From Candidatus Melainabacteria bacterium (lineage in GTDB: Bacteria; Cyanobacteriota; Vampirovibrionia; Obscuribacterales; Obscuribacteraceae): DNA of 64,000 nt. Under the pieces are notes generated by a model. The model had not been told where the DNA came from. It saw nothing but the letters and a program-made list of their open reading frames with translations, and did no database searches. Position numbers and translations under genes: made by a program. The DNA lies in NCBI GenBank assembly GCA_016212515.1, contig JACRFZ010000035.1:56864-120863 (forward strand). The letters run 5' to 3'. The first letter of the stretch is position 1; each line of letters begins with the position of its first letter. Below, one piece after another: positions 24,114-33,625 of the stretch.

Positions 24114-25193
24114 CTAAAGACGCCCCGAGACCTTTCCATGACGGCTAACCGCATCCAGCAAAGACTGCTTCAGCCCCACTTCCAGAAGCTTCTCGAAACT
24201 CTCCAGATAAACGATGTCCCGGGCGGCGCCGCGGCTGACCAGCCCTTCATCAAGAGCCGCCAGAAGCCCCGAGCCGGAGCTTTTGCCTATCTCAAAGAAG
24301 CAAATGGTGACACTCTCACCTTCGTTTGAACTTCTATTGGCGGCTTCCACCAATAAGTCAGGCAGGGAAGCACCACGATTGGCACCACCGTCCGTTAGAA
24401 CCAGCACCAAAAGGGGACGCTTGCCCTGACTCTTCAGATGGCAATCCAGTACATGCTTGAGCGGGGCGTGCAAATTGGTAGCACCTTCCGGCACCACGGA
24501 ATTGAAAGCGGTCTCAAGAGCCTTGAGACCGTCTATGGGATACTCCTCAAAACTCTCATTGAATATAACCAGAGAAAGCTTATCCAGTTCTCTCAATTGA
24601 CCGCGTTCTTTCAGGAAGGCAGTCAGATCCTGCAGTTGTTGCCGGCACCAGCTCCAGCGAGAAACATCCTGAGGCCCTGCGCCAAGCCCACCATCCATGG
24701 AATCGGAGCGGTCCAGGATACAGACTATGCGATAGGGCGAGAGCAACTGCAGCAATTTTTGCTCATCGAGCTTGACTGCCGCCTTGAGCTTAACGGTATT
24801 AGTATTTTCCTTCGGGCTCTGGAAAGTGTCGGGAGAACTGTTCAGGGCCGCAAGTTTAATGGGGATACTGGCCTGAAAGACCTGGGCGCCCCGCTTCAAA
24901 TTGATAGTTAGAACCTGGCCTACCAGGCTCACTTTTTCTACCCCGTCACCCACAAGAATACCGCTGTAGTAACCGGTGGAGCCGGCTCTCACCAGCATGA
25001 CTTTGCGTCCGCTGGCATCCAGGGTTAAACCGGCCAGAGAGCAAAAACGGGCCAGCTCATCCACCCGGCCGCTCAGCTTCAAACTCTGAGAAGCTTCCCG
25101 CCCCTCACAGGCAAAGGGCGCAAACAAGAGCATAAGAAGAAAGAATGAAGCCGGAAGAAAGAAGCGGAAAGACCAGCAAAACGCCCTGCTCAT
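24114..25193 (-). CDS. Secreted von Willebrand factor A domain protein
   Basis: A 359-residue protein with a signal peptide (hydrophobic 8-28, ending ACEG) and a vWA domain from about 150. The metal-dependent adhesion site is complete: DRSDSMDG (D-x-S-x-S), the Thr in GATNLHAP, and the Asp in VLTDGGAN. Such domains bind protein ligands through a divalent cation. The first 145 residues are beta-rich and unassigned. Its start overlaps the end of the upstream TPR gene (ATGA), so the two are translated together and probably work together at the cell surface or in the periplasm. Confidence 0.85.
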   Translation of the reverse strand: MSRAFCWSFRFFLPASFFLLMLLFAPFACEGREASQSLKLSGRVDELARFCSLAGLTLDASGRKVMLVRAGSTGYYSGILVGDGVEKVSLVGQVLTINLKRGAQVFQASIPIKLAALNSSPDTFQSPKENTNTVKLKAAVKLDEQKLLQLLSPYRIVCILDRSDSMDGGLGAGPQDVSRWSWCRQQLQDLTAFLKERGQLRELDKLSLVIFNESFEEYPIDGLKALETAFNSVVPEGATNLHAPLKHVLDCHLKSQGKRPLLVLVLTDGGANRGASLPDLLVEAANRSSNEGESVTICFFEIGKSSGSGLLAALDEGLVSRGAARDIVYLESFEKLLEVGLKQSLLDAVSRHGKVSGRL

Positions 25194-26215
25194 CTTGCCC
25201 CTGCTTTCGGCAAAGAGAGACGATTGGAATTAGCAGGAAGAGTCTTTTTATGCCCTTTCCTTTCAGCATTAAGTTTCCTGGCTACGGCCGTCAATGCCAC
25301 CGGCGGCGGTGTGGCGTCATCCATGGCAACTTCATCATTGGAACCGGCGAAGTTTACATAATTGCGCACATAGAGACCCGAACCAAGAGGCACGGCTTTG
25401 ACCACGCCGGACTTTTCTGCAAACTGCAAAGAGAGAGACTCGCCGGTGCCGTTCAGTCCGCTTAATTGCTTGTCGAACCAGCCCTGGGCGTCCCGCACCT
25501 CTTTTTCATAGAGTTCCGTCAAATAGGTCTTGCGCCTATCAGCTTCAGCCCTTAGATTTTTCACTATCAAATCATAGTCGGGATTGGGAATTCTGGTGCG
25601 GCCAAAGACCAGGGTGGTAGGCGTAGAGGCTATATCTTGAGCAAGATGGCGCTCAACTGTGCTCTTTTGACCTTCAAAAGTGTCCTTCAAATCCTTCAGT
25701 CGAGCCTGCCTGCGGGAGGCCAGCAAATCACGCCTTTCACGAAGTTGATCGGTCAATACCGGGGGGGGTGTCGTGCTCATGAAGAAGGGCGCCTCTTGCC
25801 TCTGAGGCGTCGGCGCCGCTTCATTTTGCACCTGCCCCTGCCAGAGTTGAATTGCCTGGAAGGCGTGAATCTCTGTGGCCGGATCGTTGCCCATGTTGAC
25901 GGCGCTGCGAAAACAGGTGAGACCCTCTTTGACACGCCCCTGCTTGACCAGGCAATTGCCCATCAAGTATTGAAAACGGGCATTCTCCGGCTGGCTCGCC
26001 GCCAATAGCCGAAACTTCTCATAAGCCGCAGCACTGTTTCCCGATTCATATAGTGCCAGGGCTTCCTTATAAAGACTCTGCACCGAACTACGAGCCTGAG
26101 CCGGGCAGACAGAAGACAGAAAGAGGACAAAAGCCCAGGCGAAAATCACCGGTTTTAACAAGCAACCCGGGGCGTCAGTCTTAGAGCTTTGCCGCACTAA
26201 GGATTTCACAACCAT
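25190..26215 (-). CDS. Secreted TPR and coiled-coil protein
   Basis: A 341-residue protein. A signal peptide (about 20-42, ending AQA) is followed by two to three TPR units (about 45-115, for example YKEALALYESGNSAAAYEKF). A charged coiled coil follows (about 155-250, RERRDLLASRRQARLKDLKD) and then a C-terminal part. The coiled-coil portion resembles that of the TPR protein at 35092-35787: a Pro-Asp-Tyr stretch precedes a helix with ADRRKTYLTELYEKEV. The function is unknown; pairing with the vWA gene suggests a periplasmic complex. Confidence 0.78.
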   Translation of the reverse strand: MVVKSLVRQSSKTDAPGCLLKPVIFAWAFVLFLSSVCPAQARSSVQSLYKEALALYESGNSAAAYEKFRLLAASQPENARFQYLMGNCLVKQGRVKEGLTCFRSAVNMGNDPATEIHAFQAIQLWQGQVQNEAAPTPQRQEAPFFMSTTPPPVLTDQLRERRDLLASRRQARLKDLKDTFEGQKSTVERHLAQDIASTPTTLVFGRTRIPNPDYDLIVKNLRAEADRRKTYLTELYEKEVRDAQGWFDKQLSGLNGTGESLSLQFAEKSGVVKAVPLGSGLYVRNYVNFAGSNDEVAMDDATPPPVALTAVARKLNAERKGHKKTLPANSNRLSLPKAGAR

Positions 26216-26289
26216 GCTCGCTGACAGGAAGACACTAGAAGCCCGAAGGGTTGTAAAGACGAACCTCTGCTTCTATTGTTCCCAAAAAC

Positions 26290-27660
26290 TTACTTAATTG
26301 TTGAAAGCCGCTTGAAGTACTCCACGAACATGGCCATGCCGCCCCGGGCTTGCTGCCAGTCGAAGTTTTCGTTTATGGCGTGATAGCCGTGTTCCGGCAA
26401 AGACAGCCCCAGGAAAGTAATCGGTACATCCAGCCTTTCTTGCATGCTGACCACGGCACCGATGGAGCCGCCCTCGCGGGTAAAGGCCGGTTCCACGCCA
26501 AAGGCCGCCTGCATGGCAGCTTTAGCCGCGTCGGCAAACTCTCCCCGAAACTCGCCCAGAAAGGGCTTCAGACTGCCTTCCTTCAAAACCTGGAAATCGC
26601 CCTGCTTCTCCACAAATTCTTTGAGCAGATTGAAGGTGGCTTCCGGGTCTTGATCAGGCACCAGGCGCATGCTGACCTTGGCCTCGCATTGATAGGGCAC
26701 AATTGTTTTGACGCCCGGACCGGCATAACCGCCGGTGATACCATGCACTTCAAAGGTGGGATGAGCCCAAATGCGACGGGCACCGTCCCGGGCATCTTCG
26801 GTGCGGGTATGGGTGAGCTCGTGGGCGCACTTGAAATTGGCCACGGTGAAGCCGGAGGCCACGAAGTTATCCAGTTCGTCCTGGTCAACCGGTTTCACTT
26901 TGTCGTAAAAGCCGGGAATTTTCACCTCGCCGGTTCTAGCATCGTAAATGCTGTTCAATAGCTGGGCCATCTCGCCGATGGGGTTGCGGGCCAGACCGCC
27001 GGTGGTGCCGGAATGGACGTCTTTGACACCGGTCTTGAGGCGAATCAAGACGGCTTGCAAACCGCGCAGTCCGTATGGGATAGCCGGTCGTTCGCGGGAT
27101 ACCCAGATGGTATCGGAGACCACCACGGAACTAGTGGAGAGTTTGCCCAGATTGTCTTTGAGAAACTGATCGAAGGACGGAGAACCAATTTCCTCTTCCA
27201 GTTCCCAGATAAATTTGATATTGACGGGCAGACCCTGGTTGTGAGCATAGTGGGCGGCATTCAAGACGGCCAGGGCCGGGCCCTTATCGTCGGTGGTACC
27301 GCGTCCTCTGTAGACGCCGTTTTCAATTTGCATATCAAAGGGAGGCGAGTTCCATTCGCTGGCCAGGGCCGGTTGCACATCAAGATGGTTGTAGACAGTG
27401 ACCGTGGGATACTGGCTGCCGCGGTGAAATTCCCCAACCACCACCGGATAACCGGCCGTCTTTACCACCTCGGCGGCAGCGCCCATGGATTTGAGCAGTT
27501 TGGCACCCATCTCAGCCGTGGCATCAATTTCGGGGCGGCGCTCCGGCTCCATGCTGACGGAAGCCAGATCTACGAAAGCCTTCAAAGTCTTCTCGTAATC
27601 GCTTCTGGTTTTGTCGGCAAAGGCCAAGACGTCTTGAACTTCAGTTTGCTCAGTTTGCAT
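26290..27660 (-). CDS. M20 family metallopeptidase (dipeptidase)
   Basis: A 456-residue di-zinc peptidase of the M20 (carnosinase/DapE-like) family. Motifs are VYNHLDVQP (His and Asp ligands), GRGTTDDKGP (bridging Asp), the catalytic pair in WELEEEIGSPSF, and HSGTTGG at the start of the dimerisation domain. The ATG at 27660 is chosen over a GTG at 27711 because the shorter form fits the family and has a GGGGG run 6 bases upstream. It probably cleaves dipeptides or N-acyl amino acids in the cytoplasm; no signal peptide is seen. Confidence 0.9.
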   Translation of the reverse strand: MQTEQTEVQDVLAFADKTRSDYEKTLKAFVDLASVSMEPERRPEIDATAEMGAKLLKSMGAAAEVVKTAGYPVVVGEFHRGSQYPTVTVYNHLDVQPALASEWNSPPFDMQIENGVYRGRGTTDDKGPALAVLNAAHYAHNQGLPVNIKFIWELEEEIGSPSFDQFLKDNLGKLSTSSVVVSDTIWVSRERPAIPYGLRGLQAVLIRLKTGVKDVHSGTTGGLARNPIGEMAQLLNSIYDARTGEVKIPGFYDKVKPVDQDELDNFVASGFTVANFKCAHELTHTRTEDARDGARRIWAHPTFEVHGITGGYAGPGVKTIVPYQCEAKVSMRLVPDQDPEATFNLLKEFVEKQGDFQVLKEGSLKPFLGEFRGEFADAAKAAMQAAFGVEPAFTREGGSIGAVVSMQERLDVPITFLGLSLPEHGYHAINENFDWQQARGGMAMFVEYFKRLSTIK

Positions 27661-27752
27661 TGATCGCCCCCGCTGAAAGCAGCCTCTCTTATTACAGGGA
27701 GCAATTATCACCGCTTGGCCAGAGCCCTGGCAACGGCGAAGGCGGGAAATTC

Positions 27753-28301
27753 TTAAACCAGGGTCATGGCTTCCGAGCCCGGTCGGAAAGTGTCTTCCAA
27801 TTTTGCTTTCAGATTGCTGCTCGTCTGATAGCCGCTCATGCGGCGTAACTCATTGACGCCGGCATTGTCGATATTGACTACGGAAATTGTAGGGTAACCC
27901 TCAATCTTCATAATCTCCGCCAGCCGGCTGCCGTCGGTGACTTTACCTGGATCCACGGGGATGCGCAGGAAAACAGCTTTATCCTGCAAGCTCTTGAGGC
28001 TTGGATCGGCAAGCTGTTTATCGAAAGCCGTGCACCAATCACAAGAACCTTCCCTGGCCAGGGTGAAGTGCATAACCAGGGGGAGACCCTGCTCCCGGGC
28101 ACTCTTCATGGCCTGGCGAATGTCGGTGTTCCATTCCAGGTTGTTATCTTTGCCATGGGGCGCCACATCCCGCCGATCCAGCAGATCTCTAAACCCGCCC
28201 ATAACGTCAAAGACGGCGGCCGATTTCAGTTCCCTGTCGCCATGATCGTTGCCGACGGCGGAGGCTGATCGGTCCACGGCATGAGACATATCGGCAATCA
28301 T
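27753..28301 (-). CDS. Thioredoxin-like protein with CxxC
   Basis: A 182-residue protein with a thioredoxin-fold domain from about residue 55. The active-site pair is SCDWC (C87, C90), preceded by the strand LPLVMHFTL and followed by the cis-Pro segment EGYPTISVV. The start at ATG 28301 has AGGAG 7 bases upstream; a longer frame to 28379 has no such site. There is no signal peptide, so it is probably cytoplasmic, of the thioredoxin_7/DUF255-like type. It stands downstream of the leftward amino-acid catabolism genes, separated by about 100 bases. Confidence 0.82.
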   Translation of the reverse strand: MIADMSHAVDRSASAVGNDHGDRELKSAAVFDVMGGFRDLLDRRDVAPHGKDNNLEWNTDIRQAMKSAREQGLPLVMHFTLAREGSCDWCTAFDKQLADPSLKSLQDKAVFLRIPVDPGKVTDGSRLAEIMKIEGYPTISVVNIDNAGVNELRRMSGYQTSSNLKAKLEDTFRPGSEAMTLV

Positions 28302-28400
28302 GGATGAACTCCTAATACTAATTAGTGACCCGCAACGCTTGTAAGGGGTTCTATACGCCTGACAAGAAATTGTGGACATTAAATCGGAGTTGCCGAAAAT

Positions 28401-29567
28401 CTAATTTTTCAAAGCCGGGCTGCGTTCCATCATCTTTAAATTAATGCCCCGTCCGTCCATCTCGGTGAGGAAGAGCCGGGTGGGCACGGCCTGCTCTTGC
28501 CTGAGCACACCCCGTTTATTGATATCGCCCCGGGCAATCATCTGAGCCACGATGGAAGCAGGGAAAGCAGTCATACGCATCATGGCCGACAAACCCACGG
28601 CCTGATCGGCATAATCTATGCAATCAAAAACAAGCTGCACCGGCTTGCCGCTGGCAAGCCCACTCACACTCACCCGCAAGAGCACTACGTCTGGCTCGTT
28701 TGCCGGCAACTTGGCTGAGAGCAGGGCATGCAGAACCTGGCGGGGCACAACGTTCTTGCCGCCAACTTTGATAGGGGCTTTGTCCATCAAGCCCAGTTCC
28801 TTTAAAGTAAGCATGGACTTCATATGGCCCGGATAGCGAATGGTCTTGTAATCGAGGTGTTGAACCTTGCCCAGAAAGGTCTGAGGCAGGGTGGAGGTAC
28901 CGCCGGCCGTATTGAAAGCTTCCATCAGCCCAAAGGGTCTGGGGAATTCTATCTCTTCCGCTTCAGAAAGAGCCGGCACTTGCACCAGGCGCCCGTCGCG
29001 GATGACGGTACAGCTTTCATAATATTCGTTGATCAAACCGTCGATGGAAAAGACCTGGGCATAGCCAAGGGGGCTAACTTCTCGCTCCACAGGCAAGCCA
29101 CCTACACGCATGCGAATATCGTAGACTTCATCCAGGCTCTCGGCCGCACTGACGGCCAGGAGCGACACCATCCCCGGTGCCAGACCGGCGTCGGGAATTA
29201 CTGTCACGCCGCGCTCCCTCGCTAGTTCATCCAGGTTGAACTGCCGGGAGACAATTTCTTCATTGCCGCCCAGATCGACGAAGTGCGTGCGCGTGGAAAG
29301 GGCCATTTTAGCAAGCTCGTAGTTATGCTCATAAGTGACGCAGCTAATGGCTACATCCACTTCTTCCATGAGCTGACCAAGTTCTCTTTCATTGGTGACA
29401 TCCAGGCGAGCAGGCACGACCTTGGGGTCGTTGAGGCGATCGGCTGTAGCTTTCACATGACTTTCATCGATGTCGGTGAGTACTACCTTGTCGACTTTAG
29501 CTGAACGAATCAAGTCGTAGGCTACGGCATAGCCCATCTTGCCTGCCCCGAGCACTAAATACTTCAC
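28401..29567 (-). CDS. Saccharopine dehydrogenase-like NAD(P)-dependent oxidoreductase
   Basis: A 388-residue protein with an N-terminal Rossmann fold (LVLGAGKMGYAVAYDL) and the layout of the saccharopine dehydrogenase/homospermidine synthase superfamily. The stretch VISRQFNLDELARERG... PDAGLAPGMVSLLA is typical. The exact substrate is unclear; members work on lysine-derived or other amino dicarboxylic acids. The start is GTG at 29567. It is 44 bases downstream of an SDR gene in a leftward group with ALDH and RidA. Confidence 0.85.
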   Translation of the reverse strand: MKYLVLGAGKMGYAVAYDLIRSAKVDKVVLTDIDESHVKATADRLNDPKVVPARLDVTNERELGQLMEEVDVAISCVTYEHNYELAKMALSTRTHFVDLGGNEEIVSRQFNLDELARERGVTVIPDAGLAPGMVSLLAVSAAESLDEVYDIRMRVGGLPVEREVSPLGYAQVFSIDGLINEYYESCTVIRDGRLVQVPALSEAEEIEFPRPFGLMEAFNTAGGTSTLPQTFLGKVQHLDYKTIRYPGHMKSMLTLKELGLMDKAPIKVGGKNVVPRQVLHALLSAKLPANEPDVVLLRVSVSGLASGKPVQLVFDCIDYADQAVGLSAMMRMTAFPASIVAQMIARGDINKRGVLRQEQAVPTRLFLTEMDGRGINLKMMERSPALKN

Positions 29568-29611
29568 GTTTCACCCCGGCAAAAACTATAACAGCTTGAA
29601 TGATAGCAAAT

Positions 29612-30367
29612 TTAGTAGGTGCTGCGCCGCTTACCGCCGTCCACACAGATGGTGGAACCGGTCACATAGGCAGCCTGGGTGGAACAAAGATAAGCAACCA
29701 GGCTGGCGAATTCCGCCGGCGTTCCCAGACGACCGGCCGGAATCTGGGCCAGGTAGTCTCTTTCATAGTCTGCTCGGCTCTGACCGCTTCTGGCTATGCG
29801 AGCTTCCATCAAATCGGCCAGCCTTTCTGTGGCAATGGCGCCGGGAGCAACGCAATTGACGGTGACACCGCGAGGAGCCACTTCATCAGCCAGGGTTTTG
29901 AGCATGGCCGTGACGGCCGAGCGTATGCCGTTAGAGACCGCCAAGCCGGCGATGGGCTCCATAATTGATAGAGAAGTGACGCAGACAATCCGACCAAAGC
30001 CACGCTCGACCATACCCGGCACAAAGCCTTCGTTGAGCTGGGCCACCGACAGAAAGAGCCTTTCAAAACCCTCCTGCCAGTCGGTCAAGCTGGTCTGCCT
30101 GACATCGGTGGGCTTGGGTCCGCCCACATTGTGCACCAGGATATCAAGCCCCTTGTGGTGCTTGCCAATCTCTTCGATTAAGTTCTTACGACTGGCTTCA
30201 TCGGTAAGGTCGGCTTGCAACGTTTTCAGCCCCTCGCCCTGAAACTGCGACCTGGCCACGGCCAGCACCTCGGCACCTTCAGCCGCCAGGGTCTCGGCAA
30301 TGGCTCGCCCTATGCCGCGGGAGGCGCCGGTGACCAGAGCCACTTTGCCCTTCAAACCAAAATCCAT
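29612..30367 (-). CDS. SDR family protein with altered catalytic residues
   Basis: A 251-residue short-chain dehydrogenase/reductase. The cofactor site TGASRGIGRAI and HNVGG are present, as is the C-terminal TGSTICVDGG. The catalytic Ser is in VTSLS, but 13 residues on, where Tyr is expected, there is Ser, and Arg replaces the Lys four further (LAVSNGIRSA). From memory, a subgroup of SDRs carries this L-x-S-N-x-x-R pattern, so this is probably a conserved variant, not damage. The gene has AAAGGA before its ATG and lies 21 bases after the ALDH gene. Confidence 0.85.
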   Translation of the reverse strand: MDFGLKGKVALVTGASRGIGRAIAETLAAEGAEVLAVARSQFQGEGLKTLQADLTDEASRKNLIEEIGKHHKGLDILVHNVGGPKPTDVRQTSLTDWQEGFERLFLSVAQLNEGFVPGMVERGFGRIVCVTSLSIMEPIAGLAVSNGIRSAVTAMLKTLADEVAPRGVTVNCVAPGAIATERLADLMEARIARSGQSRADYERDYLAQIPAGRLGTPAEFASLVAYLCSTQAAYVTGSTICVDGGKRRSTY

Positions 30368-30388
30368 GCTTGCTTCCTTTCTTGGGGT

Positions 30389-31867
30389 TCAGGCCTTGTA
30401 CTTATAAGAGATGGTTTTCGCTTCCGAGAAGAATTCCAGACTGTAGCGTCCGCCTTCACGGCCTAGACCGGAAGATTTCTGACCACCGAAAGGCGTGCGC
30501 AGGTCCCGGGCAAACCAGGTATTAATCCAGATCATGCCGGCCTTGATGCTATTGCTCATGCGCTGCAAACGGTCGATATCCTGACTCCAGACACTGGCTG
30601 AAAGCCCGTAGGGAGAATCATTGGCCATAGCCGCCGCCTCTTCCTCATCATCGAAAGGCAGGATGGGCAGGGTGGGACCAAAGATTTCTTCCTGCAGGAA
30701 GCGCGAATCGGTCTTCAAATCTACAAAAACGGAAGGACTGAGGAAGTAACCTTCACCAAGCTCGGACAGTCTCTCGCCTCCACAAAGCAACTTACCTTCC
30801 TGCTTACCGATGGCAATGTAAGCAAGCACCTTTTCCATATGCTCGCGGGATACTAGAGCACCCATCTGGCTGTCTCGACTGAGGGGATCACCCACCTTAA
30901 TGGCTTTGACCCGCTCCACCATTTTCTCTACAACCTGGTCATAGACCTTGCGCTGCACAAACAGACGGGAGCCGGCCAGACAAATCTGCCCCTGATTGCG
31001 AAAAGCGGCCCGCACCGCCGTTGGTATCGCTTCCTCCAGATTGGCATCGTCGAATATAATGTTGGCGCCTTTGCCGCCCAACTCGAAGGATAGCTTTTTG
31101 AGAGTGGGAGCAGCAGCCATCATAATAGCCTTACCGGTAGAGGTTTCACCGGTGAAGGAAATAGATTTGACGTCCTTATGGCGGGTCAAGGCCTCACCGG
31201 CACCGTCGGCACCAAAACCGTGCACGATGTTGAAGACACCGGGCGGCAAACCGGCCTGACGGGCCAGATCGGCAAAGAGAAAGGCACTATAGGGCGTCCA
31301 CTCCGCCGGCTTCAAAACTATGGTATTGCCCATAGCCAGAGCCGGTGCAATTTTCCAGGTGGCAAGATAAAGGGGAAGATTCCAGGGTGTGATAAGTCCA
31401 CATACGCCCAGGGGCTCCCTTACGGCCACATGCCGTTCGCTAGGGCTTACGGTGAAAGCTTCTTCCACATGACTGGCGGCAAACTCCGAGAAAAAATGAA
31501 AGTTCATAGCCGATCTGGGAATATCGCCTTCCAGACTTTCGCTGAGGGGCTTGCCATTATCAGTAGATTCGGCGATGGCCAGCTCTTCTTTGTTCTCAAG
31601 TATGAGGTCGCCGATGCGCCGCAAAATCTGACAGCGTTCTTTCATGGGCATCCTGGCCCAGGGGCCCTTCTGGGCATCGAGAGCAGCAGAAACAGCCCGG
31701 TCCACATCCCGGGCTGTGCCCAGGGCCACACGGGCATGGGGCATGCCGGTTCCGGGAGCAAAACTTTCGAAAGTCTCGGCACTTTCTCCCGGCACAAATT
31801 CGCCGCCGATGAAGTGGTGCACTTCCTTCAGTTTAGCCCCGGACTTAACTGCACTATTGGCCGTCAT
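30389..31867 (-). CDS. Aldehyde dehydrogenase, aminomuconate/hydroxymuconate-semialdehyde type
   Basis: A 492-residue NAD-dependent aldehyde dehydrogenase. TPWNLPLYLATWK begins the cofactor site, FTGETSTGK and ELGGKGANI hold the catalytic Glu, and the nucleophile Cys is in NQGQICLAGSR. The C-terminal ARDLRTPFGGQKSSGLGREG resembles the ALDH8/2-aminomuconate semialdehyde dehydrogenase group. A good site (AAGGAG) lies 10 bases before ATG 31867. The next gene upstream is a RidA protein, and 2-aminomuconate deaminases are RidA-like, so a role in the kynurenine meta-cleavage branch is plausible, though not proven. Confidence 0.9.
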   Translation of the reverse strand: MTANSAVKSGAKLKEVHHFIGGEFVPGESAETFESFAPGTGMPHARVALGTARDVDRAVSAALDAQKGPWARMPMKERCQILRRIGDLILENKEELAIAESTDNGKPLSESLEGDIPRSAMNFHFFSEFAASHVEEAFTVSPSERHVAVREPLGVCGLITPWNLPLYLATWKIAPALAMGNTIVLKPAEWTPYSAFLFADLARQAGLPPGVFNIVHGFGADGAGEALTRHKDVKSISFTGETSTGKAIMMAAAPTLKKLSFELGGKGANIIFDDANLEEAIPTAVRAAFRNQGQICLAGSRLFVQRKVYDQVVEKMVERVKAIKVGDPLSRDSQMGALVSREHMEKVLAYIAIGKQEGKLLCGGERLSELGEGYFLSPSVFVDLKTDSRFLQEEIFGPTLPILPFDDEEEAAAMANDSPYGLSASVWSQDIDRLQRMSNSIKAGMIWINTWFARDLRTPFGGQKSSGLGREGGRYSLEFFSEAKTISYKYKA

Positions 31868-31913
31868 CTTTTAGCTCTCCTTCCTTAGTCGGTCTTGAGA
31901 CCCTCTCGCCTTT

Positions 31914-32339
31914 TTAGCCGAAGCTGGCAATTGCTTTAATTTCTATATAGTTGCGTCCGGGCAGCCGGGCCACCTGCACGGTGGTGCGAGTAGGCGGCAC
32001 CGCCACACCGGAAAAATAACCGGCATAAACCTTGTTGTAGCGCTCGAAGTCCTGCATGTCGTGGAGGAAAACGGTCATATCCACCAGATCGCTGTAGTCA
32101 AGCCCGGCATGGCGCAAAACCACCCCCAGATTTTCAAGTACGCCTCGCGTCTGGACCTCAATGTCGTAGGCCAGCACCTGCCCCTTTTCATCCAGAGTAA
32201 GTCCGCACTCCACTCCCGTCTTAGGGTCCCGACAACCCTGACCGCTGATGAAAAGCAAATCACCCACCCGGAGGGCATGAGAATAGGCACCCAGAGGGCT
32301 GGGTGAAGCCTGGCCCGGATTAACCGCTTCTTTAATCAT
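31914..32339 (-). CDS. RidA family protein, possible 2-aminomuconate deaminase
   Basis: A 141-residue RidA/YjgF family protein. The start is ATG 32339 with AGGAG 8 bases before it, although the frame continues upstream to 32420. The family stretches are SPLGAYSHALRVGDLLFISGQGCRD split around the Gly-Gln, and the C-terminal PTRTTVQVARLPG with the substrate Arg. RidA proteins hydrolyse enamine/imine intermediates; some members deaminate 2-aminomuconate. The neighbouring ALDH of the aminomuconate semialdehyde type and the divergent kynurenine formamidase-like gene support that assignment by context only. Confidence 0.87.
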   Translation of the reverse strand: MIKEAVNPGQASPSPLGAYSHALRVGDLLFISGQGCRDPKTGVECGLTLDEKGQVLAYDIEVQTRGVLENLGVVLRHAGLDYSDLVDMTVFLHDMQDFERYNKVYAGYFSGVAVPPTRTTVQVARLPGRNYIEIKAIASFG

Positions 32340-32502
32340 TCCAGAACTCCTGCGCTGCCGCTCCTTAATGAGCAGCACTAGTTGAAACCCCCCAAGGTCA
32401 TTTAAACTGGGGACACTCAATCTTATGCTCTAGGGGGCCGAGCACGCGGTTCCTGAAAGAATAATTAGCAGAAACAGAGGCAACAAGGAACGCTACCCTA
32501 AC

Positions 32503-33624
32503 ATGATTACAACAAGTTCTGAAAACCTACCCTGGCAGCCTATTTTCACCATCGAAAGAAGCAGAAAAGCGGAAGTGACGGTCTACGGAATCGTCTCCGT
32601 AGTAACAGGCGACGACAATTTCGCCGATTTCGGCAGACCGCTTGAGCAAAGATACCGCGCCCTTGTCAGCCACGGCAAAACAGACTTTGAACTATGGACC
32701 CGTTCCCTGCTCAAACCCTGGCAATTACTTTCCCACATGGATATTCTCAAACGGAACTATCCGGATCTCAAAGATGAGCACTATGCTCTTTTCATGGCTT
32801 CTCATTCGGCCGAGCCCTGCCATTTGGATGCCCTCGAGACCGTTTGGAAGATTGCCGGCATAAGCGAAGAATCCCTGCGCTGCCCGCAGGCCTCGCCCCT
32901 CTGCCAGGAAAGCAAAGATCTCATGAAGGCCCGGGGCGAGAAACCAAGCCGCCGTTATCACAATTGCAGCGGCAAACACTCCGGTTATTTAGCGGCGATG
33001 AAAGCAATGGGACAGAAACCGGAAACCTACCTCGAGGAAGGCAACCCTCATCACGATGATCTGAAAGAAATTCTAGCCTATTTCACGGGTCGCCCCAAAA
33101 GCTCTTTCACTGCCACCACCGATGGTTGCCAACTGCCCAATTACGCCCTTTCCACTTTTGAAATAGCCGGCATCTATCAGAGCCTCTTCAATCTTGAAAA
33201 CAAGCCCCTGCCCAGAGCAGAATGGCGTCACTGGGGCAAGCTCGGACAACTGATGCACACGCATCCGCGCTATGTTTCCGGACTCGGTCGCCTTGACTAC
33301 AAAATCATGACCGGAGAAACCTTTCCCGGCGCCGATTTTCAGGCAATTGCCAAAGAAGGAGCCGACGGACTGCTGGGCGTATCCCTAATCACAAGCAAAT
33401 TTCCAAACGGTCTGGGCATCTGCATAAAGCTCAGTTCCGGCTTCGACAACAAGCACATGGAACTTATCTTGCGGGAAATTCTGCAGCAGTTGGAACTAGC
33501 ACCGCCAAAGAAAAAGGAAGTACAGGATGTGCGAGTAGATCATATAAAGACACATTTCCACTTTCAGTTAAATGAATCCGGCTCCTGCACTAAGACATTG
33601 CCGCTCAGCACCACGGTGAGCTGA
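32503..33624 (+). CDS. L-asparaginase II family protein
   Basis: A 373-residue protein of the asparaginase II family (PF06089 type, distinct from the ansA/ansB fold). Characteristic pieces are MASHSAEPCHLDALE, the HNCSGKHSGYL segment, TDGCQLPNYALS, and the C-terminal region GVSLITSKFPNGLGICIKL. It probably hydrolyses asparagine or a related amide in the cytoplasm. It is the first gene of a rightward group; the next start is 2 bases after its stop. It is divergent from the RidA gene; the gap of about 160 bases should contain both promoters. Confidence 0.88.
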   Translation: MITTSSENLPWQPIFTIERSRKAEVTVYGIVSVVTGDDNFADFGRPLEQRYRALVSHGKTDFELWTRSLLKPWQLLSHMDILKRNYPDLKDEHYALFMASHSAEPCHLDALETVWKIAGISEESLRCPQASPLCQESKDLMKARGEKPSRRYHNCSGKHSGYLAAMKAMGQKPETYLEEGNPHHDDLKEILAYFTGRPKSSFTATTDGCQLPNYALSTFEIAGIYQSLFNLENKPLPRAEWRHWGKLGQLMHTHPRYVSGLGRLDYKIMTGETFPGADFQAIAKEGADGLLGVSLITSKFPNGLGICIKLSSGFDNKHMELILREILQQLELAPPKKKEVQDVRVDHIKTHFHFQLNESGSCTKTLPLSTTVS

Positions 33625-33625
33625 C

